Source of the DNA: Austropuccinia psidii
Taxonomy: Eukaryota; Basidiomycota; Pucciniomycetes; Pucciniales; Sphaerophragmiaceae
Reading direction: 5' to 3'
DNA: 64,000 nucleotides
Assembly (NCBI GenBank): GCA_023105745.1
Contig: JALGQZ010000011.1
Location: 45,848,698 to 45,912,697 of the forward strand
The stretch's first letter is position 1. The number at the start of each line of letters is the position of its first letter. Below are positions 23,501 through 34,200 of this stretch, piece after piece. A program made the translations under genes and the position numbers. The notes beneath the pieces are model-generated. The model had not been told where the DNA came from, ran no database searches, and worked only from the letters and a program-made list of their open reading frames with translations.

Positions 23501-25699
23501 TTTTCACACAATTGAAATATCTTTTCAATCCCCAAGAATAAAATACACTATTCCAATACATGTAGAATGAATTTGATTAAAATGAAATTCAATGGTGAAC
23601 TAAAGTAGCGTTTAAAGCAGGAGAGTGGTAAGTTAAAATAATAGTCAACTAATAATCTGGATAAATATGCTTGTTAGTATCTAATAGATAGAAAAAAAAA
23701 ATTTCCATTAGGAAATAGGAATGATGATGGAAAAAAAATTTAATATATGCTTGAAGTGAGATTTTGGTAAATTCAACCTTACCTCCGGAAAAATTCAAGA
23801 TTAACTCTCTGTAATCTTTGTAAATGATCTAAAAAAACGGATTTTAAAATGTATTTTCTTATAATAAATTCCAAAATTATGAAATCAATTTTCCAATATC
23901 CTTAATAAAAGGACAATTGGAATAGGACTCAAAGATAATTTCATTAATAGCAATGTATAACAAGCATATTTTGAGCATTTTCTTTGTTTTAATATTATAT
24001 AGGTATCTCAAGTTAGATTATATATTAAGCATAATCCATATAGGCTTGGTGAATAATTATTAAAAAGCTTGATTTTGAAAAAACAGATATTATTAAAGGT
24101 TCTTCATTTTCAGAACCTCTGAAGAGAGAATAGGGTGTAATTTAGTAATAATTAAAGAAAAAGAAGTATTTTTTGTATTAATATCCATGAAATATGTGCA
24201 TTTATATGAATGATTATAGCTCTAATAGGTTTCCCTTTTGGACAGAATACCTATGCAGGGAAACCCTCAATTCATATTCTGATTTCTTATGGGAATTTCA
24301 ATTGCTTCATTATTATAAAAAATGAAGGAAGAAAGGAATTCTTCATGATTTAATTTCTCAGCCTATCAAAAATATCCATAGTTGTGGTTTTTGCCAAATG
24401 TTAAGAGAGATATACTTATTATATCAATTAGGACATTAACTATAGCTGAGTAATATTAAGTTAAGAGTAGGATATAATTCAAAAATGAAGGAAGCTAAGT
24501 TTCATACAAATTACTTGTTTTTAACTAATACAAAAGCCTTTTTATAAAGATATTCACCTTTTGAAGGAAACTAGAGAAATTTACTGCAAATGCCATGCTT
24601 ATACTTCTTCTGGGTTAGTATATCATATATAAGATTTTTCCATTCAATGAAAATTATTCGTGATAGATTTTTTCCGGAAATTTTCTTGAAATCGAATCTT
24701 CAAAATTAATCTTGGAATATTTGAAGCTCTCTTATATTGAAAAAACTTACTACACAGGGTCAGTAAATAAAATACAGTTTTTTTCTAAACATCCAAATAT
24801 TCAAGGAAATAACCATATTTTAATTAATAATTAATGATATCTATATTTCAACAAGGAAAGAGGCAATAATACAAGATGGCGACAATATATAAAAACTTGA
24901 GTTTAAAATAATGCTTCATATATAGAACTAAAAATAATTTCTAATTCACAGATTTCAATATCAAGAAAGCCCTGTTTCTGAGTTATGAAATAAAGACCAA
25001 ACATTACCACGGTGATTTTCATATATTATTGATATATATATATCAAAAGAACCTCTTAAGATCTTGAAATAATTATAGGTTTTTTATTCATATTCAATAT
25101 GAACTCTAATCGAGTAGAAATTTCCTTAAATTGATATTTTGTGATTAAACTTCCATCTATTTTTTCTTCAATTTTGAATAACGAATCATTTTTAATGAGT
25201 GAAAAATAGAGATTGAGATAATATCAAGCTTAATGTAGGCTTGAAAGATAAAGAATCTTTATTACTGGGTTTTTATGCATCTCATATTTATCTGTTTGAG
25301 ATAAATTTATTATTGAGGAATAAATCTGATCTCATCAAAGCTTGTTTTAACATAGAAGTGATGATTTGATCAGCTTATTCTTTCATGATTTTAAAATATG
25401 TGAAAGGGAATGAAAACCTGGCTATAAATCTCGAGATGCTTTGAAAGATCCATTAAATCACCCTCAAATTTTCAATGATATTTTTAAATTTAAGATATGT
25501 AATCAGTAAAAATAAAAATACATGTTTAATAAGAAAGATATTTTTGTATGATATATCCTTGAATAACTGAGCTGTGAGTATTTTTACCAAAAATAATATT
25601 TATCAAATTTAGTTGAAAGGTTGTGGCTTACGTTTCTTCCAAAAATTCTAATTCGAAGTTTTGTTTTTGTACCATTTCACATCTTTACCCAGCTTATCT
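20532..25699. other. AT-rich stretch, nothing recognised
   Basis: This directly continues the locus left of element A, because the two flanks share the ACTAA duplication. I recognise no gene. Small frames (for example 21193-21396 and 22613-22807) lack motifs. Confidence 0.5.
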
Positions 25700-25758
25700 C
25701 CCATGTCATTTTCCAGATTTAACAACTTCTTTCAGGTGTAGCCAATTTTATCCTGGTG
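25700..25758 (-). repeat. Degenerate CACCATGAG-family TIR
   Basis: Read on the minus strand it begins CACCAGGATAAAATTGG and then has CTACACCTGA, matching the terminus at 2471 with several substitutions. The plus-strand flank GGTGAATAATG also matches the flank of the copy at 56778. No partner end was found. Confidence 0.5.
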
Positions 25759-27600
25759 AATAATGTAAAATATTTGTGCTTAAAAGCTACACTTGTCATG
25801 ATTATTTCATGAAAGATCCCAATTTTTTCATCTAAAGATAATCGTTTTGATTCAATTAGCCTAAGGAGAGGCCTTTTACATTACTAATTAATGGAAATAA
25901 ATTGAATAAAGAAACCATTCAAAGTTTCAAAAATTAATATTCTAACAAAATTGTTGAACATCTTCCACATTTTCAAAAATAATGAGTGATTTCTCTCAAG
26001 TGATGTGTACAAGTATTTTTTTGTTCATCTATAAGGTTCTACCAGTGTTTTTCTACAATTATATTTTTTCAGAAAATCTCTTCTTTTATCTGAACCAATA
26101 TTTCTGGAGTTTTCAGATTTTCTTTTTCTTGGAGCACATATATGATTTCTTGGGATTCTCAGAAATATCTCAGGATTATATTTCAGTATCAACAAGCACT
26201 GAAATTGGAAATTGTCAGATTTTAAATTTTGAATTTTTCATATAAAATATAATTTAGTATTTAATATTACTCCTCTTTGAAAGATTAGGTGATAATTATC
26301 CAATAGTGCAAATTTCTTGAGGTGTACTTCTTTTCAGTATTTTCATTACCATCACCCATTCATTTTAAAATTTACCAATTTTTCCTTGTGACTTAGTTTT
26401 AAAAGACTGTTTTTTTATTTTATTAGATTATCCCCTAATAATTAAATTTGAATTTTAAAGCTGAAAATCATCTTGTTTTTGGAATTATTCACTTCTTATA
26501 TTTCATAAGTCTAAGCCTGAAAAATACAATTTATTTAAAAAATTTGTAACTCCATTCAACATTTTCTCAAATTCACCTTGGTCTTTTCATGCATTCTTAC
26601 ATCTTAGTTCCCATTTTCATCATTTTTCTTGAGTTTTTTTCTTTTTTCCACTGCTTTGGGGCCTGTCTAAGGCACATAAGTGTTTTAGAATTTTTGGCTT
26701 TTGAAAAGCTACAAATTTGGCTGTTTTTGGACAACTTTTCAAGCTATTTAAAAAAAGCTCACAAATTGAAATTTCACTTATGAAATTAAAAAATTTCATG
26801 ATTGAATTAAAATGATTTATTCCAGGAAGACAAGAAATAAATTTAACTTTTGGTGAAAGATTTTGGCAACAATATTCAAGACCAAATTTGTACTATTTTT
26901 TGCTCAGAAAACAAAAGAGTACACATTTTTGCAGGAATATTGGTAGCAAGGAAATTCTTTTAATTTCTTACTGAGCTTAAGACCTTCAAATTAAAAAATC
27001 AACTTCAAGATTATTTAAGTGAAATTTGATTTTGTATTTTTTTTCTTAAGATTTTTCAAAATAGTTATTCTGCCCATTTTGGCCCAATTATCTTAGGAAG
27101 AAAATCTTTAGTTTTTTGGGTTCTTATTTCAGAACCAAATTTTTCTTGGAAAAAAGAAGGAAGTAAAAAATGCAAAAAGTCGTAGTTCAAGGAAAACAAC
27201 GTATTTTCTTAGATGGAATTACTGATTTCAGTAACATGTTATTGAGTAATCCCATCTGAATAATAGTCTCTGAGAGTAAGATGAATTTAGAGATAAAAAT
27301 GAAAATGAAAAAAGAGTAAGATTATGTTGAAAAAATAAACCACAAGTAATTTATATTTAAAAATTTAAAGATTAAAATGAGGTTATCTTAATTTTACTAA
27401 GGATAATTTTTATTCTGCATCCAGAAGCCGTAAAATGATTTATCCAAATCTTGGATTGTTAAGTATTTTTGAACCTTTGTGGCATTAAGGAAAAAAAGAC
27501 ATAATTAGGGCTATTTATATTCAAAGAAGAGATCATTTTAAATAACAAATTTAAATTGTGAAAATTGATTCTAATGAATACTTATAAAGAAAAATAAATA
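25759..27600. other. AT-rich stretch, nothing recognised
   Basis: The frames at 25982-26245 and 26589-26783 encode Phe-rich, hydrophobic, low-complexity peptides that follow base composition. I do not support them as genes. Confidence 0.5.
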
Positions 27601-27989
27601 TTATTTAGAGTCATATACCTTACTTTCATATGTATGAAACACCAGGGCATCTTTAATGTATCTGAATTTCCAGTGATGGAACATCAATACAGTCTTTCTG
27701 GGAGAACAAAGTACATACAAAAAGCTTTCTGAGGTATTAAGTTATTTATTCATGTAATAACTAGGATATAATGATGATATCACTGGAATCTCATAAATAT
27801 ATAACTAGGATATCCTGAATGAATAACCAACTCCATCCCAATGACACCCTGTCCATTAAGTTCCAGCTATAACAATGCACAATCATACAAAAAAGATGTG
27901 AAGGAATGTGCTGTCAAACATGGGGTATATACTCCTTTAAGACATGAAGCTATGTAGATGATCTGGTGGTTTTGTTTTTCTTTTCTGAA

Positions 27990-28159
27990 ATTCTTGGCTT
28001 TCTAATTCAAAAATGGCCTGATTTCTGCTAGGTTTCAATCCACAACAAAGTCACACAATATCCAAACCTTTTGGACCCCCTCAAAGAATAGCCCTTATGT
28101 TTTGTCTGTCAAATTTTCTACTCCTCCTTCAAAACACACAGGGACTACCTCACCAGTCA
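27990..28159 (+). pseudogene. Host gene remnant, part upstream of element B insertion
   Basis: An exon-like open stretch starts after a good 3' splice signal (TTTCTGCTAG near 28030). It encodes a Ser/Thr/Pro-rich, Lys-containing protein segment up to the AGTCA duplicated by element B. Base composition is clearly less AT-rich than the surroundings. Coding-like sequence resumes right after the element at 37779, so B probably interrupted or landed in an already decayed gene. No family is recognised. Confidence 0.4.
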
Positions 28160-29091
28160 TGTCAGCCTGTGACTCAAAACTAGAGCACAAGCATGACAGC
28201 CAAAATACCATAAACCAATGGTATAGCCAAGATACCACCAAAACATGGGGCTGAGCCAAATCAGCTCAAAAGGTATCAAAGGAAAGAGGAAACTCACCTC
28301 TTTCTGAAAATATAAGTCCCATCACCATAGGACAAAGAATAACAAAGTTATTCCTGCTCAAAGTTGTTGCTGAGCATAAACCTTAATTTTCACCTCCCAT
28401 CTAAAATCTAGAAGAAGAGACTTAACCCCATCAAATGGGTATTGAAAATGAATCTCTAAGTCAGGGCTATCCAATGATACCAGCCAAACTGAGCTAGCAC
28501 CAGTATTACTTGAGTTATGGTCAAATTCAGGCCAAATAAGGGGGAACAAAACATTCACCTCTCATCTAACTTCTACAGTTTTGGTGTGAGACACCTAAAG
28601 TGGGGTCTTTTTGGAAAGAGAACAATCAGGGCTATCTGATGGTTCCATCCACTTCCTCATATCTCAACTATAACAGAAGTTATGAGGCAAACAAGCTCAA
28701 TACAGCTTTTTTGCCCATCCCACACCTATGTACAAAAACCTTGTACATGGGATCACTTTGTCATATTTAATGATAACAATACCAAATTGGGTATCATTGT
28801 ATAGAGCTCATACAGAACTATCCAATGAACCAACTTTGAGCATGATATCTCAAAAACTGACAGAGTTATGGACATTTGAATGTTATAATCCCACAATATG
28901 GCCAATACAGCTGTATTATGACAGGATACAGTTGTACTCTGATTATGAGGTGTCAAACAGACAAAGAAGCATGTTAATACTTCAATACCTCATAAGTCAG
29001 TCAATACTGGGGTCCCATACAGTTTCTGTACAGCATTCTACGCGTCATACACATCAGAATCAGGCTGTGAGGTCCCCAGATGAAAATTTTC

Positions 29092-29155
29092 ACCCTGTAT
29101 TGGTGAAAACTGCCCAGATGTGGTTTCAAAACCACATCTGAGCCCAATACAGGGT
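29092..29155. promoter_or_regulatory. Nested 64-bp palindrome in the element B LTR
   Basis: The inner arms CAGATGTGGTTT (29115-29126) and AAACCACATCTG (29129-29140) are perfect and separated by two bases. The outer arms ACCCTGTATTGG (29092-29103) and CCAATACAGGGT (29144-29155) are also perfect. It lies about 100 bp upstream of the TATA-like box. It is kept in the 3' LTR (37266-37329) and, with a degraded outer arm, in element C (about 60429-60486). It could be a protein-binding dyad or an extruded or transcribed hairpin. Confidence 0.85.
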
Positions 29156-29252
29156 ATACAGGCTGTTTTCAAACCACAAGTCAGTCCTGGAGGGTGAAAA
29201 ATCTTCACTTCCTCTACATGGAAAGGTCTAGCACCCTTTCCACCCCATTTCA

Positions 29253-29263
29253 GGATAAAAAGG
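29253..29263 (+). promoter_or_regulatory. TATA-like box of element B
   Basis: GGATAAAAAGG lies about 350 bp before the LTR end and is identical in the 3' LTR. Element C has GGATATAAAGG at the equivalent place on its strand. Conservation across elements makes this the likely core promoter. Confidence 0.55.
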
Positions 29264-29603
29264 AGGCTTTTCACAGCCAGAATTGTCTCCTCATCCTGCT
29301 CTTGAATACCCTATGTAGTAAACTGTCAAAAAAAGTTTTACATCTTGGGTAATAATCAGGTATACTCTTAATTTGAAAGTATTGTAGTCTTTATTATTGT
29401 AACCCAACAGGTAAAGCTGCACCCAGCACTTTCAACAGCGCTCACCATCACTATATTCCTTATAGTAAAGCCCTCTTATTATTAAATTAAACCATCTTTA
29501 ACTCTTATAAAAGTCTTTTAAATCTTTATTTACCGTGTAACAGTCATAGTTAAGAGTTGTAAATACTTCTTAATACTCTCATCATAGACTCAGCCTGACA
29601 TTT

Positions 29604-29619
29604 TGGCGGCCTGGCCGTG
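29604..29619 (+). promoter_or_regulatory. Primer-binding-like site of element B
   Basis: TGGCGGCCTGGCCGTG lies three bases inside the 5' LTR and matches the element A site at 15 of 16 positions, although the LTRs themselves are unrelated over most of their length. The priming tRNA is not identified. Confidence 0.72.
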
Positions 29620-29646
29620 TTTTAAAACCTTTTGGACTTATTACAA

Positions 29647-30139
29647 GTAAGTTTTTTCTCTTTTTATCATTTATTGAAACTTGTTTTATCTTTTAGTTAA
29701 GATACTCATATTTTAATAAGAGTATCTGTCACGTGGCTAATAACCACAAAACCAGTATTTTTGGCGTGTTTTGTATATAAAAACACTTTTAAGCCACTAA
29801 TACAGTCTTAATTCTTAATTGAATCAAGACAGCTCATACTGATAAACCAACAGTTGAGGCGTGTTTGGGAACATTGTTAACTCAATTGCCCTGTAATACA
29901 CCATCTTTGACAGATTATACCTGCTAACTACAAGTATTCTGTAAGATATTGGTATACAAACAGTCTACCACATATCAACAAGCTGTTTTTTTGACGTGGA
30001 ATTGTTAATTCAATTACACTGTCATCATACAAGGGCATATTGTAATAATATACAAGCCCAGAGGCCATTCTTAGATGTGCAAAACCAGCCTTTTAAGAAG
30101 TCTTAACTGACATAAGCCCTCTTTTCCTGTTTGATTAAG
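29647..30139 (+). promoter_or_regulatory. Predicted leader intron creating a split ATG (element B)
   Basis: A canonical donor GTAAGT (29647-29652) follows TTACAA. A strong pyrimidine tract (CCTCTTTTCCTGTTTGATTAAG) ends in AG at 30138-30139. Joining TTACAA to TGGAAGAAAAT makes a new ATG across the junction. ORF0 otherwise has no ATG, only GTG preceded by an in-frame TAA. The 493-nt intron carries repeated RCGTG motifs near 29731, 29763, 29859 and 29994, two of them in a loosely repeated ~50-bp unit. A second possible acceptor (TTTTATCTTTTAG) lies near 29695. Confidence 0.6.
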
Positions 30140-31208
30140 TGGAAGAAAATTTCATACCACTTGAGACCCAGTCACAGGCCAACACACCAGTGACACCCTC
30201 AGAACCAGAGCGCAGCAAGGGCAAAGGAAAAAGACTTAGTGAAGGCCTCATTACAGCCAAAAGGTGGACACCAATAGCCACTCAGAGGAGTAGAAAACCA
30301 CAAAACTCTGCTTCAATACAAGGTAAACCAACCTTGACCACTTGTACAGGAAAGATTACAATTATTAACCCAGTTGTAACCTCCAAAGGCAAACTGCCCA
30401 AATCAGCAGATAACAAATTTTTACAGGGCACAGTCAAAGGTAAATACCCTAAGAACATAAAGTTTTTGACTGCTTGCAAACACTGATATGTCCCCTGCAT
30501 ACCTCAGAGACCTTGGCTTCCAAAGGAACCAGCCAGAGGACAGAGAAGGCTTGTCCAGAACCAGAAGACCTGGAAGAGGACACCTTGAACACAGTTGTGG
30601 ATGGCAAAACAATGAGGGAGATAATATCAACCTTTCCATTCACACTCCAATTCAACAGGCACCTCAAACCAGAGGACTGGAAGGATATGGATTAAGTTCT
30701 TCAGCTCCACCAACTCCTCAAAGATTTATTTCAATGAAGCATGGACAACAAAAGGTTCAACCTGGCAAGTCACTGGGCAGAACTTGGAGCAAGTTGCCAG
30801 AAGATCTGTCTCAAAGAGATAGACTTCAAAGACCTGATGGTAATCACCAAAGGTTGGAATACTACCAGGCAGTTCAGACCCCTGGAGACAAGGGCACAGA
30901 GGATAATGGAGAATCAAGCCACTACCCAAGCTATAGAAGAACAGTTAACCCAGACAGGGCCTACTCAGATTCCTTCAGGCTCACAAGGAGCAGGCCAAAT
31001 CAGCTCTCCAGTGGCTTCACACCATTCAGAAACCAGCATATCAGTGGCCAAGAGTCACCATTCTTCACAATTCCAGGAAGTTTCCAGGAGAAGACAAGGA
31101 AACAAGGGCAAGAACAAAACCTCCTTCAACCAGAGGGGGAAAGAGTCAGACCCCATGATCCAGAAGCTGTTAGATTTGGTAAAAGAAGTACACAAGAACC
31201 AGAAGTAG
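30140..31208 (+). pseudogene. Spliced accessory ORF overlapping gag in element B
   Basis: Exon 30140-30439 encodes ~100 residues (EENFIPLETQ... to ...FLQGTVK), rich in Ser, Thr, Pro and Lys. A phase-1 intron (30440-30507) joins it to 30508-31208, which lies +1 to gag. That exon encodes an acidic segment (PEPEDLEEDTL), a Trp-containing helical segment (LASHWAELGASCQKI, DLMVITKGW), a basic tract (RRRQGNKGKNKTSFNQR) and a C-terminal amphipathic helix (MIQKLLDLVKEV). The order matches the accessory frame of element A. Two nonsense codons (30693-30695 and 30735-30737) interrupt it. It ends with a stop at 31206-31208. The family is unrecognised. The matching layout in two families argues for a real, once-selected protein. 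Confidence 0.7.
30440..30507 (+). promoter_or_regulatory. Predicted 68-nt intron containing the gag-pol start codon (B)
   Basis: The donor GTAAAT follows AAAG, a possible branch site TTGAC is at 30466-30470, and the acceptor is CATACCTCAG ending at 30507. It contains the ORF0 stop TGA (30484-30486) and the gag-pol ATG (30488-30490), separated by one base. Splicing joins codons in phase 1 (G + AG) and removes that ATG. Element A shows the same phase, a nearly equal length and the same GCATACC...AG ending. Confidence 0.72.
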
Positions 31209-34200
31209 CTGTAAACCACTCTAGAATCAGTAGTCCTAGTAATAGAAACATTACCCCCACTCAGACTGAACATAACATTGTCACATATGAGAGTAACATC
31301 AACAGTGATACACTGTGGTTACAAATGTACCAATATGCTGAGCAATCTGCAAAACAGTTTGCAGAAATTGAAGCTGGCCAAGAGAGGATGAGAAAGACTC
31401 AAGCCTCCTTGGCACAGATAGTTAAGAACCTTCAGGAAGGATATGCTCAACTGAGCAAAGCCTCTTAAGAAACCAACAAAAGACTGAATCAAGTCTTTGA
31501 AGAACAACACCACAGCACAAGGGACAGGGAGTGTCTGGATCAAGACATTAACAAATTGTTTAATGTCTACCATAGCTTGAAGCCCCAACCACAAGGCCAA
31601 GTTATGGATAATCTATATCAACCAGATGCCATGTTGATGAATAAAGCAAGATCTCCATCACAATACCAGGATGGAGATGGCATGTCTTATTCAGAAAAGG
31701 AAGCCTTGAAACAGCTTCCTGAGGCCTCAAGCTGGCCCAAATTCTCTGGATCAGGATAATATGATCATATGGAACTCATAGATTATATTGATAGACTCTT
31801 CATTGATGTACCAAGCATACCAGATTACTGTATTACTGCTAGATTAAATACAGCATTTAAAGGTCATGCTAGTATATGGTACACAGCAATGAAAGAAATC
31901 CATGTCAGAAGAAACTGGCCATGGTGGAAGAGTCAAATCATCCAAAAGTACAGTAATGGAGCTTGGATATGGCAAAAGACCATTTAATTTGAAAATGACA
32001 AGTACTCTGTGGACAAAGATCCATATGGGTGGTGTCTTAGACAGTCCAAGAGACTGAAAGCCATTGATCCTCAGATGAACATCCAAATGAGGAACCATAA
32101 ACTTCTGACACAACTGCCAGGAGAGCTAGAGCATGCAGTAAAATGCAGATGCAACCAAAATTGCACTCTAGATGACATTGCTAACACCTTACAAGACATA
32201 AGGAAAAGGACTAATATAGGTAAATTCACCCCATATAGGAGCAATAGTTTCAAAGAGAAACAACCTCTCAAGGTAGAGTTTAAAGACAATCCTAGAGAGA
32301 AAGTGGCAGAAGTGGCAAAGAAGAAAAATTCTTGTAACAATTGTGGTTCAACAGACCACTATGCTAACAACTGTCCAAAGGCAAAGAAAAAGGTCTATGC
32401 CATTGAGAAAGTCCCAGAGAAGGAATCCCCAACAGAGGATTCTGAATCAGACTCTGTGGGTGATGCCATCAGAGAACCATCTGATGATGACCAAGACCCA
32501 AGAGAAGAATTTCTAGTGGAATACCAAGAGGAAACCCCACTAGAAATTCAGGACATGCAGTTGGAAGCAGGCATGCCACAGGACGCTGCTAACAAAAACT
32601 TGTGCAAACACACACAAGATACACAAACATTCCTGGTTACACCAACCAAAGGAATGGCATACATACATGGAACAGCCACAAAGATGACTGTATGTATTGA
32701 CAATGCTCAACATCCATTGATCATTGACAGTGGAGCACACTGCTCCATAGTGGCCAGAGATTATCTGGCTAACCACTTCCCAAACTGGGAAAAACAGCTC
32801 TTTCCCACTAAGGCAAAGAACTTTAAAAGTGCATCAGGGAAGATGACTTCCATTGGGACAATTATCAAAGAGATAATTATACCCCACAGGAAGGGTAATA
32901 TCAGACTCAACCCAGAGTTTCTAGTTCTTGATGATGCCCACATCCAAGGGCTTTTACTGGGAACAGATTACCAGAGGATGTATGGCATAGACATTTACAA
33001 CAGTAAAAATAGGCACATCACCATTGGTACTAACAAGGAAAAGAAATTTTCACTTGATATATACCAGATATCTTCCAAGATCCACTAGAAGAACTTCTGA
33101 AGGAATTCAGAGAGGGACAGTTTAGCACTACCCTCACCAGTAAACAAAAACTAAGTTTATTGAAGATGCTGAGAAAGAACAGACCAGCATTTGCCATTGG
33201 TGAAGAACCATTAGGAAAGATCAAAGGCCACAATATAGAACTATATCTGGATGTGGAAAGGCCTTATCAACCCATTCTTAGGAGACCTCCTTATCCAGCA
33301 AGCCTGGAAACCAGGAAAGAAATTGAGAAACATATCAATGAACTCCTGGATATGGATGTCATCAGGAAGATTGGAGACAATGAAATAGTGGAAATCACCA
33401 CCCCTGTCCTAATAGCCTGGCATGATGGCAAGTCTAGACTGTGTGGAGATTTCAGAGCTCTGAATAACTACACAAAAGCAGACAGGTACCCTATACCCAG
33501 GATACCCCATGCCTTGGATAAACTGGCAAAAGCCAAATACATAACCAAAATGGATTGTATGAAAGGCTTCCACCAAAATGGAGTTGAACCAAACTCCATA
33601 AAACTACTCAGAATAATATGCCATATGGGCATATATGAGTATACCAGGATGCCATTTGGCTTCAAAAATGCACCATCCCATTTCCAAAGGATGATGGACA
33701 CCATATTTCAAGATGAAATATTGGAAGGCTGGATGGTAGTATATATTGATTATATAGTTATATACTCAGAGACATGGGAAGACCATGTACAATACATAAA
33801 CAGAGTGCTAAGTAAATGTACACCCATCAATCTAAAAATTTCACTTAAGAAGTGTAATTTTGGCCAACAAGAGATACTAGCTCTAGGACATAAAGTGTCA
33901 GGTCTTAGTCTGGCAATTGACCAGAATAAAGTAGCAGCAGTACTGAAAAACCAGTACCAAAGATCATCAAAGAGATGCAATCTTTCCTTGGGTTTGCTAG
34001 CTACTATAGAAACCACATCAAAAACTTTGCACACATGACTAGTAGTTTATACAAGTTATGTTCAAAGGATGTAGTCTTTGAAATAACTAAGGAAAGGAGG
34101 GATGCATATGAGAAGATCAAATATGAACTCACAAATGCACCTGTGCTCATCTTACCTGACTTTGAACTACCATTCAAGCTATATATAGATGCAGCATGCA

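Larger units (their letters stand above)
28160..29600 (+). repeat. 5' LTR of element B
   Basis: It starts TGTCAGCCTGTGAC and ends GACTCAGCCTGACA, so its ends form a short inverted repeat (TGTCAG/CTGACA). It contains a ~64-bp palindrome and a TATA-like box, annotated separately, both conserved in the 3' LTR and in element C. Confidence 0.95.

Noticed and set aside
25982..26245. 87-codon hydrophobic frame resembling a small membrane protein
   Set aside because: Phe-rich composition typical of AT-rich DNA, with no neighbours, introns or motifs to support it.
29604..29619. Assigning the primer-binding site to a specific tRNA
   Set aside because: I could not match it to a tRNA 3' end from memory and cannot search. 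Self-priming is not excluded.
29653..29700. A short first leader intron in element B ending at TTTTATCTTTTAG
   Set aside because: It is possible, but it does not explain the TG start of ORF0. The acceptor at 30139 does, and element A has an equivalent TG after AG. Kept only as an alternative.
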